Shown: positions 7,145 through 15,763 of the stretch, piece by piece
Position numbering within the stretch: position 1 is the stretch's first letter
How the letters are laid out: each line of letters begins with the position of its first letter
Assembly: GCF_004923295.1 (NCBI RefSeq)
Contig: NZ_CP039635.1
Coordinates: 826,501 to 890,500 of the forward strand
DNA length: 64,000 bases
Direction: 5' to 3'
Source: Azospirillum sp. TSH100
GTDB taxonomy: Bacteria > Pseudomonadota > Alphaproteobacteria > Azospirillales > Azospirillaceae
Translations under genes and position numbers: made by a program
The notes under the pieces: model-generated
The model's input: the letters and a program-made list of their open reading frames with translations, nothing else
What the model was told of the DNA's origin: nothing
The model's database searches: none

Positions 7145-7867
7145 TTACTGAGAGATTTCTGCGGTCTTTATAAAGGAGTGAATATCTATCTCTTTTGGTG
7201 ATAATCCGGCCATATGTAAAGCAATTTGCGCTTTAATTGCGCTCTTGATACTATCGTCACCAATGCTTTCAACTATTGCTTCTGCCCTTTGCATCTGCTG
7301 GTCCTTTCGAAGTCGGTCATACAGTTCAGTGGCGCGTTGGCGTGTTTGTTCAGCTTGTCTAAAAAACAGAGCAGCAATGGCATCCACAATGACTCCTGGC
7401 AATATTTTTACAACCGTAAGCATGTTTGCGTCATCTATCCCATAAGATGCATACATGATATATATGAAACCAATTGTCGCAGCAAATATGCTAAATAGAA
7501 ACTGAACTCTTGCTTGCGACAGTGCTTGTTGATGATAGTTTGTGACTAGATCCTCGACAAGTTTTGAATTGTCTTTTCGATCTGTCTCTCTCTCAAAAGA
7601 GAATTTATCTGCACTGACATGGTGGTTATTTTCAATTCCTCGGGTAACTTCTGATTTATCGGATTTAACAGTTTCATAAGAATTTCCTGTCATCGCTGAG
7701 TTGAATATATTTTTTGATATTAGTTCAATTTGTAACTTCCTTTGCTGTGCCTTTTTCTGCCTTTCTGCTAACGCATTGATTGCTATCCCAGCTATGCCGG
7801 TGAGTGCAGCAGCAACCGAAGCTGCACCACCAATTTCTGAAATCCATGAAATAATCTCGCTAGACAC
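7145..7867 (-). CDS. Membrane protein with TRADD-N-associated-TM-like domain
   Basis: A 240-residue AT-rich cargo protein. Residues ~13-33 form one hydrophobic segment, followed by a polar charged stretch (34-105). The C-terminal half matches, from memory, the TRADD-N-associated membrane domain: NYHQQALSQARVQFLFSIFA (110-129) leading into a transmembrane helix, a second hydrophobic helix (~150-169), then FRQAEQTRQRATELYDRLRK and an amphipathic helix. That domain occurs in bacterial conflict and programmed-death systems next to sensors and effectors. The GTG start has TGAGGC upstream. It is the first gene of a leftward pair with 6113-7120. The domain call is by pattern only. Confidence 0.7.
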   Translation of the reverse strand: MSSEIISWISEIGGAASVAAALTGIAGIAINALAERQKKAQQRKLQIELISKNIFNSAMTGNSYETVKSDKSEVTRGIENNHHVSADKFSFERETDRKDNSKLVEDLVTNYHQQALSQARVQFLFSIFAATIGFIYIMYASYGIDDANMLTVVKILPGVIVDAIAALFFRQAEQTRQRATELYDRLRKDQQMQRAEAIVESIGDDSIKSAIKAQIALHMAGLSPKEIDIHSFIKTAEISQ

Positions 7868-8246
7868 TTAAGCCTCATTAACTAAAGTCCTCGCAGTGGT
7901 TATTTTATCAGTGATTGCATAAATATAAAGCGAGAAAATTTCGTCTTCTACAGATGAGAGTGCTTCGCGTTGGTTTAGCGTCTTGACGGGCATCCCCAAC
8001 GGAGCGACTCTTCCCCCGGAGCCTCGAAACCTCCACTAGGCGGCAAGCCACCCGCGCGTTTTCGCGATGTGGCTCTTTTCATGCCCGGACTCTGTCCGTA
8101 GCATGCCCCTTCGCCGGGGGTCGGATAATACAACACCCGCAAGGGGAATAGTCCGGCCTGTCCTAGTCAGGTTTCGAGCCCCCGGCACCAGGGCTGTCGT
8201 CGAAAGCAGTCCTTCTGCCGGAAATCCCGGACTAGGAGGGCTCGCC
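7868..8246. other. Intergenic stretch without a supported gene
   Basis: The first ~150 bases are AT-rich and probably hold the leftward promoter of the cargo pair. The rest is GC-rich leader of the antirepressor-like gene. An open frame runs through 8067-8246 in phase with that gene, but it is low-quality and lacks the strong AGGAGGG site seen before the ATG at 8247. Confidence 0.4.
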
Positions 8247-9068
8247 ATGGAAACCGTGGGCGACAACGGGCAGGTCTTGCCCAACTTATCTACCTCTGAC
8301 ATCGACGTTGCGATAAGCAGCGAACCACGCATCCTGGATCTGCGCTTGGCCGAGGCGCTGGGCTTCGGACGCCCGCGTGATATTCGACAGTTGATCGAGC
8401 GACATCGTAAGGTGCTGGAACAGCTTGGGGAGGTTTGCGGCACCGTACCGCAAACCTCTCGGAAGGGCGGCCGCCCAGCCACCGAGTTCTGGCTGACGAA
8501 GAAGCAGGCCGTCTATCTCTGCACCAAGGCCGAGACCGAACGCGCCATCACCGTCACCATCCAGATCGTCGAGCTGTTCGACGCCGTGACCGGCGGGGCC
8601 GCGCATCCCGCCCTGGCGCCGGTCCTCACCCGCGCCGACCTCGACGCCATCGACCGCCGCGCCCGCCGGATCGGGCAGGAGGAGGAGCAACGGGCGCGCT
8701 CTGCCCTGACCGACCGGGCGCTCGACCGTCTGCGCCGGGGCGAGCGGATCGACATCGCCTCGCTGTCCGCCGCCCGGCCGGATGAGCCCGCCGCTCTGCC
8801 CCCGCCGCCCGCCCGGACGCGCGAGGAGAGCATGGACCTCGCCCTTGCCCATCTGCGCGCCCTGCCGCCCGAGCTGCGGCAGGAGGGCTTCCGCCTGATG
8901 CACGCCATCAAGGCCCACAGCGACGCCCTGAAGGCGCTGAAGGCCGCGACCGAGGCGATCAACTCCCCGCTCGACACCATCGCCGAAATCCTGGAACGCG
9001 AGGCGACCCTCATCCGCCAGACCATCGCCGCCCAGGCGGTCCGGCCCGGACAGGGGGGCCGGACATGA
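8247..9068 (+). CDS. Phage antirepressor-like / Rha-like regulatory protein
   Basis: A 273-residue protein. Residues ~15-110 form the DNA-binding-like domain of a phage regulator family: EPRILDLRLAEALGFGRPRD, IRQLIERHRKVLEQLGEV, then GGRPATEFWLTKKQAVYLCT and TKAETERAITVTIQIVELFD. The order (helix pair, Gly-Arg-Pro turn, Tyr-Leu recognition helix, helix ending in FD) is that of Rha/antirepressor-type proteins. The rest is Arg/Ala-rich and helical, probably for oligomerisation. AGGAGGG precedes the ATG by 7 bases. The next gene (ParA-like) overlaps by 4 bases. It may counteract the repressor on induction (inferred). Confidence 0.6.
   Translation: METVGDNGQVLPNLSTSDIDVAISSEPRILDLRLAEALGFGRPRDIRQLIERHRKVLEQLGEVCGTVPQTSRKGGRPATEFWLTKKQAVYLCTKAETERAITVTIQIVELFDAVTGGAAHPALAPVLTRADLDAIDRRARRIGQEEEQRARSALTDRALDRLRRGERIDIASLSAARPDEPAALPPPPARTREESMDLALAHLRALPPELRQEGFRLMHAIKAHSDALKALKAATEAINSPLDTIAEILEREATLIRQTIAAQAVRPGQGGRT
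8430..8458. repeat. 29-bp near-perfect palindrome inside the antirepressor-like gene
   Basis: GAGGTTTGCGG at 8430-8440 is mirrored exactly by CCGCAAACCTC at 8448-8458. The 7-base centre is itself palindromic except for one mismatched pair. As a result both strands encode the same peptide, EVCGTVPQTS. It could be an operator within the gene or an mRNA hairpin. Confidence 0.7.
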
Positions 9069-9685
9069 GGACGATCCTGGTGGTCCAGGGGAAGGGCGGC
9101 GGTCCGAAGACCGCCACCGTCCGCAATCTGGCCGTCGCGGCCGCCGTCGCCGGCCGGCGGGTGGGCACGCTCGACACCGACCCGCAAGGCTCGCTGACCC
9201 ACTGGCACGGCCTGCGCCCGGCCGACGCCGCCCCGATCCTCCACGAACAGCGCCCGCTGGGCGCGGTGACGGAGCGGCCGACTCCGCACGGCCTCGACCT
9301 GCTGGTGATCGACACCCCGACCGCGGTGGAGAACTTCCCCCAGGCGACCGCCCTGCTGTTCGACTGCGCCGATCTGGTGCTGGTGCCCGTCCGCCCCGGC
9401 CCGGAGGATCTGGTCAGCATGCAGGCCATGCTGCCCTACCTGCGCACCCGGCGCCGGCCGCTGCGTCTGCTGCTGAGCCAGGTCGTCCCGCGCCTGCGCG
9501 AGACCGCCGACGCCCGCGCCATCGTCTCCGCCATGGGGGCGGTGGCGCCGGTGGAGATCCCGCAGCTTCAGGAGGTGCCGCGCAGCTTCATCGCCGGGCT
9601 GGGCACCGCGGAGATCCCCGGCACCCGCACCGGCCCACTGTTCCGCGACCTCTGGCTCCACCTGTCCGCCGCGATGGAGGGCTGA
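9065..9685 (+). CDS. ParA/MinD-family ATPase with altered Walker A
   Basis: A 206-residue ParA-like protein. The deviant Walker A motif is GKGGGPKTA at residues 9-17; the family norm is KGGxGKT, so the Gly before the second Lys is replaced by Pro, though both lysines are kept. The Walker A' region is TLDTDPQGSL (D36-T-D-P) and the Walker B-like strand is LDLLVIDTP. These ATPases bind DNA nonspecifically and move cargo such as plasmid or plasmid-prophage DNA. It overlaps the preceding gene (ATGA) and is followed 4 bases later by a DUF3102-like gene, which could be its partner. It may serve partition of a plasmid-like state or another positioning role (inferred). Confidence 0.8.
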   Translation: MRTILVVQGKGGGPKTATVRNLAVAAAVAGRRVGTLDTDPQGSLTHWHGLRPADAAPILHEQRPLGAVTERPTPHGLDLLVIDTPTAVENFPQATALLFDCADLVLVPVRPGPEDLVSMQAMLPYLRTRRRPLRLLLSQVVPRLRETADARAIVSAMGAVAPVEIPQLQEVPRSFIAGLGTAEIPGTRTGPLFRDLWLHLSAAMEG

Positions 9686-9689
9686 CCCC

Positions 9690-10379
9690 ATGTCCCGATC
9701 CGACTCAGGGCCCAGGCCGCCCGCCCGCCGCAGCCTGGGCGATGCCCGCCTGTCGATGCTGGCCACCCCGCGCCCGCTGACCACGCGGGCCGAGTTCGCC
9801 GCCGACATCCGCCGCGAATGGTCGAACGCCCTGGAGGCGACCATCGCCGTCGGCCGCCGCCTGAACGAGGCCAAGGCGGCTCTGCCCCATGGCGAGTACG
9901 AGGCGATGGTGGCGACCGACCTTCCGTTCAGCACCTCCACCGCCCGCAAGCTGCGCGAGATCGCCGCCTTCGTTGACGAGGGGCAGGTGCCGCTGGACCG
10001 TCTGCCGGAAGCGATGAGCACGCTTTACGCCATCGCCACCCTGCCGGACGACACCCGCCAGCAGGCCCTGGACGCCGGCACGATCCACCCGACGGTGACA
10101 AGGGCGGAGGTGGAGGCGCTGAAGGTGCCGGCGGCAACGCTGGCGCCGGCCCGGCCGGTGGAGAAGGGGACCGCTCCGCCCCCGGCGCCGGCGCGCGAGT
10201 CACGCTTCGCGGCGGCCCTGTCGCTGCCGTGGACCACGGACCCGGCCGATCCAGGGGCCATCACCGTCGAGCTGGACGGCGTGCGCCGCTACCTGCTGGT
10301 GATGGTCGCGCCCGATCCGGCTACGGCGGACGTGGTGCGGCATGTGGTGGAGTTGCATAACGCGGGATTGAGCGGATAG
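9690..10379 (+). CDS. DUF3102-like protein, putative partner of the ParA-like ATPase
   Basis: A 229-residue protein. Residues ~33-100 match the DUF3102 layout: NALEATIAVGRRLNEAKAAL, PHGEYEAMV, then FSTSTARKLREIA, a helix-turn-helix-like element. A Pro-rich linker (~150-175) and a C-terminal domain with alternating strands (ITVELDGVRRYLLVMVAPDP) follow. It lies in the position of ParB, 4 bases after the ParA-like gene, but no ParB/Srx motif is present. It may bind DNA through the HTH-like part (inferred). Confidence 0.6.
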   Translation: MSRSDSGPRPPARRSLGDARLSMLATPRPLTTRAEFAADIRREWSNALEATIAVGRRLNEAKAALPHGEYEAMVATDLPFSTSTARKLREIAAFVDEGQVPLDRLPEAMSTLYAIATLPDDTRQQALDAGTIHPTVTRAEVEALKVPAATLAPARPVEKGTAPPPAPARESRFAAALSLPWTTDPADPGAITVELDGVRRYLLVMVAPDPATADVVRHVVELHNAGLSG

Positions 10380-10757
10380 GTGCGTTCCCGAACTTGGCTG
10401 GACGTATCTGGTCGTTGGTCGAGCATACATTGTGGTACGCGGTCCACATATGGCCTGTTGATACGGGGCATATATTTGGTCATTTCTTTTTGTGTTGAAT
10501 GTAAATTCTCTTGGAGTTGCTGATTTTGACGTTTTATCTAATAGAACAACAAGGGGTGTAAAGTCGTCAAGCGCTTTATCAGCGTATTAAAAAGCTATAG
10601 AAATTCTGTGCGGTTCTCCGATAAGTCTGCCTGAATACGTTGAAATCCTCTGTGGCTTACTCACCATCCATGCTGAACGGCGTTGATAAAAAACAATTAT
10701 GTGCGTGACCGTTTGCCCTTCTCTGGATTGTGCAGCTTCGGCACATGTGATGCGGGG

Positions 10758-10786
10758 TTGAAGAACATGAGAAAAAATTTTATTTT
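10758..10786 (+). promoter_or_regulatory. Candidate sigma-70-type promoter for the AT-rich gene
   Basis: TTGAAG at 10758-10763 and TATTTT at 10781-10786 are separated by 17 bases in an AT-rich stretch about 75 bases upstream of the ATG at 10861. The rest of the 10380-10860 interval has no supported gene; a leftward 70-codon frame at 10587-10799 lacks a ribosome site and resembles nothing. Confidence 0.3.
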
Positions 10787-10860
10787 TGATTAGAGGCACC
10801 CGTATGCGCTGCCTTCAAGGTAGAAAATTATAATTTAACCAACTATCGAGCGAGGCGGAG

Positions 10861-11601
10861 ATGAACCGGCAGGCTATATTAGGTTTGATAGCGTCAATTG
10901 CTGCCATCGTCGGAGCTTTTGCGACTATAATGGCTTCATTGAGCACAACAATGTCAAACAAACAAATTATAAATGGAGATAATAATACCAGCGTAGCAAA
11001 CGTAAATGGAAATGTTACAATTGAAAAAGATAGCGAAGCCAAGAAATTTGCAGATAATATAAAGCATTTGTTAATCAATTTTCCGAGAAATAACGAAAAA
11101 GCGTGGGGAAATGATGATATATTTAGTTTTGCTGAGATGGATGGAAAAATAGTGAGCGTCTTTGATAAATTATTTGAACTAAATGGAAGCATTATCTACA
11201 TAAGATTTTCTACATATGTGGGTGCTGGATTTGGGATTAATGATTTGCCTAAAGAGCAAAAAATAAAAGCTGGGGTGTTGTTCGACTTAGGGCAAATTGA
11301 CGGGTTTGGCGGGGATATTTCTAATTATGTATATGGTTATCAAGTTAAGCTTGATAGCTACAGAGAGAAATGGGGTAAGGGCATAGAAGCAACGCTGTTA
11401 TTTCCTAAAAGCGGGAACGCTTTCTTCGAAGTTCATTATATGAAAAGCATGAATTTTGAGGGCATGGCAAGGGTAAAAATATCCGGAATACAAGGAAGTC
11501 AATTTATAGAAATAATACCTGTAGTGCCAACAGACAGCATGATAGCAAAATATAATCAAATAAAAAGCAAAGTTGGGTCTCTGAAGAACAACGAATTTTA
11601 G
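10861..11601 (+). CDS. Membrane-anchored AT-rich cargo protein of unknown function
   Basis: A 246-residue protein, not recognised. Residues ~5-28 form a hydrophobic anchor (AILGLIASIAAIVGAFATIM). Next comes an Asn-rich strand-forming segment IINGDNNTSVANVNGNVTIE, a pattern seen as a short linker in membrane-tethered effector proteins. The soluble domain (60-246) mixes helices and strands with aromatic patches (IIYIRFSTYVGAGFG). AT-rich codon use sets it apart from the phage genes on both sides. GGCGGAG lies directly before the ATG. Its single-gene island between the ParA-like module and a lipoprotein gene suggests cargo (moron) DNA. Confidence 0.75.
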   Translation: MNRQAILGLIASIAAIVGAFATIMASLSTTMSNKQIINGDNNTSVANVNGNVTIEKDSEAKKFADNIKHLLINFPRNNEKAWGNDDIFSFAEMDGKIVSVFDKLFELNGSIIYIRFSTYVGAGFGINDLPKEQKIKAGVLFDLGQIDGFGGDISNYVYGYQVKLDSYREKWGKGIEATLLFPKSGNAFFEVHYMKSMNFEGMARVKISGIQGSQFIEIIPVVPTDSMIAKYNQIKSKVGSLKNNEF

Positions 11602-11830
11602 TCATAATAATTATCAAAATTTTGCTTTGGTCATAAAAATGAGGGCGGTGTTCTTATTTTCTTGCTTCGTGTGATTACCGACTCATTCGGTGTGGGCGGT
11701 GCTTCATCTGTGAGCTAACGCTTGTACATCGTTTACAGGCTTCGGTAGATGGGCGACGCCTGCCTGTCGGTGCGGGCCCCCTGCGCCAGATGCCGCCTGC
11801 TTAGCCCCAGACCAAGCAGGCGGCGGATTG

Positions 11831-12517
11831 TCACTTGCGCACACCGCTATGCACGACAAACCGAACAGACGTGTTGTCGGCCTTGTAGACCGTCATGCGG
11901 GCGCCGCGGAACACGATGTCGGTGGGCCCTGTGGCTGAGACCGTATAGGTTAGATCCTGTTGGAATGCCGGCCTGGCCATCTGATCCACGAACTCTCGAT
12001 ACGTGATGTTCAGGGTGTTGCCCGAGATCCCGTTGTAGAGGAGTTCGTACTTGAACCCTTTTCCAGAGCTGTTGAGCTGCGTTAACTCGTAGCCGACTGG
12101 CGGCATCGGCTTGTCGCCCCAGTTGTCAGCGAGTGCCGGTATAACCGCCTCGAGGCGTTTGTCGTTGTCGCGGTCGAAGAAGCAGGCGTGGAAGACCGGA
12201 TTGCCGAAGATATTGTAGATGATTGGTGTCGTCGAGCAGTAGCTCAACTGTTTGTCGATCCGTGACTCGACGAGCGTATAGCCGGCCGGGGCTTTGATCG
12301 TCATGGCTTGGTAGCCAGTGTTCAGATCGTCGAGAAGGACAGCGCCGTTCACAGCCCGATAGTCAAATTGCCCAAACATTACGTCGCCGACGCTTACGGC
12401 CGTCTCTTTCCCGAACTCAGTCGTCTGGCCGACGTTATGGCGCGCCGGGGCAACTTCAATCGTCGTGCAGCCAGTGGCTAATAAAGCTATGGAAAAAACT
12501 ACAGCCGCTCTAAGCAT
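11831..12517 (-). CDS. Predicted lipoprotein
   Basis: A 228-residue protein with a clear lipoprotein signal MLRAAVVFSIALLATGCTTI: a short n-region with Arg, a hydrophobic core, and the lipobox LATGC with Cys17 as the lipidated residue. The mature domain has several strands and two Cys (in LSYCSTT and FHACFFD) that could pair. I chose the ATG at 12517 because AGGGA lies 7 bases upstream; ATG 12535 has no site. No family recognised. Phage-encoded lipoproteins often alter the host envelope (superinfection exclusion or serum traits), but that is only a possibility here. It points leftward, opposite to the neighbouring AT-rich gene. Confidence 0.7.
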   Translation of the reverse strand: MLRAAVVFSIALLATGCTTIEVAPARHNVGQTTEFGKETAVSVGDVMFGQFDYRAVNGAVLLDDLNTGYQAMTIKAPAGYTLVESRIDKQLSYCSTTPIIYNIFGNPVFHACFFDRDNDKRLEAVIPALADNWGDKPMPPVGYELTQLNSSGKGFKYELLYNGISGNTLNITYREFVDQMARPAFQQDLTYTVSATGPTDIVFRGARMTVYKADNTSVRFVVHSGVRK

Positions 12518-12690
12518 GAATTTTTCCCTTTGCATACTTGTCTCGCGGGGCGCGTTAACGTTGAGCATCCGGCCTGATATGCGCCGAAAGAGCTTGGGCG
12601 CTGTTACCATTTTCCGGATTTCTGTTCAATGGTCATTCAACCGGGGGCGGCCTGGAGCCGAAGTGGCGCTCTGAATGGGCCGCGGCGCCG

Positions 12691-13956
12691 TCAGGCCTGC
12701 ACCACCGGCACTTCGTCCAGCCGCGTGGTATAGCTGGGCGAACGTTGGTCCTGACGCATGTGCCAAGAGCGGCCGATGGTGGCCGCTGGCACCAGGGTGT
12801 TCCGTCCCATCCTGGTGTTGACCGCATCGAGCGCGGCCATCAACTTCGCGCCGCGTTGCCGATCGGCGACCTGCAGCAGGTCGGGCTGCACCTTTCCCTC
12901 CGGGATAAGGCCAGTCAGGATTACGCCAGCCTTGCTCATGTCGTAGCCGTCACGCCAGATCCGGCGAGCGCCGGCGGTTGCCGCAGCAATCAGCTGGAAG
13001 GTGTCACTGCTCGCCGGCTGTACCTCCACCGTCACCGCATTGCTGTAGCTTGGACCGGGGCGGAATGGCGAGGTGTGGCAGAATACCTGGACGGCTTCGG
13101 TCGCGAGCTTTTCCCCACGAAGCTTCTCCGCCGCCCTGGTGGCGTAGGTCGCCACTGCCTCGCGCATCTCATCCCACACCGTCACCGGCTGGCCGAACGA
13201 GCGCGTCACCGCGATGGTCCTACGCGGGCTGGGCGCCAGATCGAGCGGCATGCAGGTGATGCCGCGCAGCTCGTAGACGAGCCTTTCGCCGGTCACCGTC
13301 AGCACTTGGCGGGCGAGCCGCGGATCGAGGTCGCGCAAGTCGGCTGCGGTATGCACGGACAGCCGCTCCAGCTTCTCGGCCGATCGCCGGCCGATGCCCC
13401 ACACTTCGGCGATTGGCACCCGCGCGAGGATCGCTTCCCGATCGTCCGGGTTGGTCAGGTCGCAGACGCCGCTATCATCTCGCAAGGCTTTCTTGGCTGC
13501 GAAGTTCGCCAGCTTCGCCAGCGTCTTGGACGGGGCGATCCCGACACAGGTGGGAATGCCGGTCCAGCGCCGCACTGTCCGGCGGATATCGGCGGCATAG
13601 GCGGGCAGGGAGCCCGTCATTCCGGTCAGATCAAGGAACGACTCGTCGATCGAATAGATCTCCAGAGCCGGAGCAAAGCCCCGCAGGCAATCGGTCACGC
13701 GGGCGCTGAGATCCCCGTAAAGGGCATAGTTGCTGGACAGGACCCGGACATTGTGGCGACGGACGAGGTCGCGCACCTCGAACAGGGGCTGGCCCATGGT
13801 GACGCCCAGCGCCTTCAACTCGGCCGACCGGGCGACGAAGCAGCCGTCGTTGTTCGACAGCACGCCGACCGGCACCCCCTCCAGCCGCGGGTTGAAGACC
13901 CGTTCGCAGCTCACATAGAAATTGTTGCAGTCCACCAGGGCGAAGGTGCTGGCCAT
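12691..13956 (-). CDS. umuC: UmuC, Y-family translesion DNA polymerase (Pol V catalytic subunit)
   Basis: A 421-residue polymerase close to the usual length. It starts [20 protein letters not shown], the Y-family motif with the first catalytic Asp. [12 protein letters not shown] holds the catalytic Asp-Glu pair. The [16 protein letters not shown] palm motif and the [13 protein letters not shown] thumb HhH motif follow. The C-terminal region matches UmuC little-finger and DUF4113-like tails. With two UmuD' subunits it forms Pol V for error-prone lesion bypass. The ATG at 13956 lies 2 bases after the umuD stop; an upstream extension to 14106 runs over umuD. Regulated with umuD by the SOS box at 14436. 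Confidence 0.95.
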   Translation of the reverse strand: MASTFALVDCNNFYVSCERVFNPRLEGVPVGVLSNNDGCFVARSAELKALGVTMGQPLFEVRDLVRRHNVRVLSSNYALYGDLSARVTDCLRGFAPALEIYSIDESFLDLTGMTGSLPAYAADIRRTVRRWTGIPTCVGIAPSKTLAKLANFAAKKALRDDSGVCDLTNPDDREAILARVPIAEVWGIGRRSAEKLERLSVHTAADLRDLDPRLARQVLTVTGERLVYELRGITCMPLDLAPSPRRTIAVTRSFGQPVTVWDEMREAVATYATRAAEKLRGEKLATEAVQVFCHTSPFRPGPSYSNAVTVEVQPASSDTFQLIAAATAGARRIWRDGYDMSKAGVILTGLIPEGKVQPDLLQVADRQRGAKLMAALDAVNTRMGRNTLVPAATIGRSWHMRQDQRSPSYTTRLDEVPVVQA

Positions 13957-13958
13957 CG

Positions 13959-14387
13959 TCAGCCCCGATGGATCCGGATGGTCGCGCTGACGACACCCCA
14001 GACTTCGAAGTCGCGGCGATCGGTGACGTCGATGACCTGATACGCCCGATCGTCCGTTTCCGGTGTGAGGTAATAGCGACCACGGCGGACCAACAGGCGC
14101 TTGCACACCAGCTCGCCATCCAGCACGGCAACCACCACGTCGTCATGCCGCGCCGTCAGGCTTCGGTCGACGATCGCCAAATCGCCATCGTGGATGCCGG
14201 CGCGAGTCATGCTGTGGCCCGAGATGCGCAAGGTGAAGGTGGCGCTGGGGTGCGGCACCAGCACCTCCGCAAGGTCGATGCGGCCTTCGACATAATCTGC
14301 TGCCGGGCTGGGGAAACCTGCCGAGATCACGGCATCGTATGAGGCAATTGGACATGAGCGCATCAAAACCAATTGCGGCTCGCACAT
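13959..14387 (-). CDS. umuD: UmuD, self-cleaving Pol V subunit
   Basis: A 142-residue LexA/UmuD-type protein. It shows the cleavage site at Ala23-Gly24 (SAGFPSPA), the catalytic Ser59 in ISGHSM and Lys96 in DGELVCKRL, spaced as in E. coli UmuD (S60/K97). RecA-stimulated autocleavage gives UmuD', which binds UmuC. The ATG at 14387 follows AGGAGG; upstream codons to 14501 would cross the SOS box. Phages and plasmids commonly carry umuDC, which raises mutation in the lysogen under DNA damage. Confidence 0.95.
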   Translation of the reverse strand: MCEPQLVLMRSCPIASYDAVISAGFPSPAADYVEGRIDLAEVLVPHPSATFTLRISGHSMTRAGIHDGDLAIVDRSLTARHDDVVVAVLDGELVCKRLLVRRGRYYLTPETDDRAYQVIDVTDRRDFEVWGVVSATIRIHRG

Positions 14388-14435
14388 GGCTTCCTCCTTG
14401 CTGCTGACACTGGCCGTCAGGATGGCGCGGCATGA

Positions 14436-14450
14436 GAACTTTTCAAGAAC
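14436..14450 (-). promoter_or_regulatory. SOS box (alphaproteobacterial LexA operator)
   Basis: GAAC-TTTTCAA-GAAC, an exact GAAC-N7-GAAC direct repeat, the LexA site of alphaproteobacteria. It lies 49 bases before the umuD start, in the right place to repress umuDC. It supports both the host class and damage-inducible control. Confidence 0.85.
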
Positions 14451-14610
14451 ATTGATGGGTTGACAGCCGTTCCGCGCGACCCGCTTGGGGAAAAGCAACA
14501 AAAAACCCCGTCAGGGAAATTTGTCGCAAGGAATTGGTAATCCTTTTGGGCAAACAATCCTAACGACCCTGGCGGGTGTGTGCCGCCGGATGGCCGCCGG
14601 AGGTTGCCCC

Positions 14611-14898
14611 ATGCCCGCCAATTCCAAGCTGATGCCTGCGTTTCTCGCCTATGAGGCTCTTGGTGAAGGCGAGTCCGACCTGATGGACGCGTTGCGTGGA
14701 CAGTTGGAGGAAGTTCTGGCCAAGGGCACCATCCTGACCCCTGCCGACCTCTTCGCCAAAGCGCGTTACCTCCAGCATACCGCCCGGATCGATCCGGGCC
14801 TCATCAGCATGGAAGCTGTCGACACCCTGGTGGTGGGCATCGCCCTGCTGTGTGGCAATGCGTTGAGCCAGCCGGCCGTCATGCCAGCTGCGGCCTGA
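14611..14898 (+). CDS. Small hypothetical phage protein
   Basis: A 95-residue, mostly helical protein starting at the ATG with GGAGG 7 bases upstream. It begins MPANSKLMPAFLAYEALGEG and contains two Leu-rich helices; no motif recognised. It starts a rightward operon that continues through the recombinase and Gam genes, divergent from umuDC. A longer frame from 14485 exists but would overlap the umuD regulatory region. Confidence 0.55.
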   Translation: MPANSKLMPAFLAYEALGEGESDLMDALRGQLEEVLAKGTILTPADLFAKARYLQHTARIDPGLISMEAVDTLVVGIALLCGNALSQPAVMPAAA

Positions 14899-14910
14899 TC
14901 GGGGGCGACC

Positions 14911-15741
14911 GTGGCCTTAGCCATCGCCCAGCCTGCGAATGACCGTCGCCGGCCAGTGGACCTGGAGGAACTGGTGGTGTGGGCCTGCCGTGACCAGCAA
15001 GCGCTGCGTGATGGCTGTGCGCTTCACATAGTCGAAGCTGCGGCGCAGTTCGGGATCCGAAACCAGCGCCGGCACCTGACCGGGAGCGACTATCCCGGTG
15101 CATGGGGAGTCGACAGCTGCGCCCGCTTGGCCGCGATCGGCGCCATTGGCACCAGGTTGGACGGTGGTGGCCCGACGCGCGGCCTTGCTCCCCGGATCGC
15201 CGCCGATGCCGAAGCCGTGGCGGCCGCCATCGAGGCGCTGCCGCCCGGCCAACGACGGTTGGTGCGAACCCACGGAGCGGCAGGCACTCGGCCGGATTGG
15301 TTGAGCCTGCAACAGCCGTTGGTCGCCTGCCAGCGGCCTTCAGACCGGCCGGGCCGCTATCGCCACCTGGTGGAGGAGGAGTGGCAGCCAACGCCGCTCC
15401 GGTCCGAATTGGCCGCGCGCTACCTGGCGCGGGGACAGTCGCTCTTCGACGCCAACGGCCGGCGCCGGATCGTTGAGGACGAGCGGGGGTTCAGTTTCCG
15501 CACCGTCGATGATGGGAAGCGGGAGTTGCTGGTGCGCTGGTGCCCATTGGAGCCGGAGCACAGCGACGCCGAGATCATCGAAGCCAACTGCGACTATGCC
15601 GAGTGGCATGACGGCCTGGCCGCGTTGCTGAAGTCGATGCGAGCCCGGCATCTGCTCGATCATCGCGTGACGGGCTTCGCCGCTCCTGCGCGTCCTTGGG
15701 AACTTATTCCTTGCAAAAAGGTCATTCCCTTGACAGAGTGA
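14911..15741 (+). CDS. Hypothetical phage protein
   Basis: A 276-residue protein from the GTG at 14911 (GGGGGCGACC just upstream). The N-terminal VDLEELVVWACRDQQALRDG looks like a helical domain, and the C-terminal part has YRHLVEEEWQPTPLRSELAA and GFSFRTVDDGKRELLVRWCP. I do not recognise the family. It lies 12 bases after the preceding small gene and before a strong hairpin at 15764. Confidence 0.6.
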   Translation: MALAIAQPANDRRRPVDLEELVVWACRDQQALRDGCALHIVEAAAQFGIRNQRRHLTGSDYPGAWGVDSCARLAAIGAIGTRLDGGGPTRGLAPRIAADAEAVAAAIEALPPGQRRLVRTHGAAGTRPDWLSLQQPLVACQRPSDRPGRYRHLVEEEWQPTPLRSELAARYLARGQSLFDANGRRRIVEDERGFSFRTVDDGKRELLVRWCPLEPEHSDAEIIEANCDYAEWHDGLAALLKSMRARHLLDHRVTGFAAPARPWELIPCKKVIPLTE

Positions 15742-15763
15742 GCGGGACGAATTGCGTTCACAG

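Noticed and set aside
10587..10799. 70-codon leftward frame in the AT-rich gap
   Set aside because: No ribosome site, no domain, and it opposes the probable promoter of 10861-11601.
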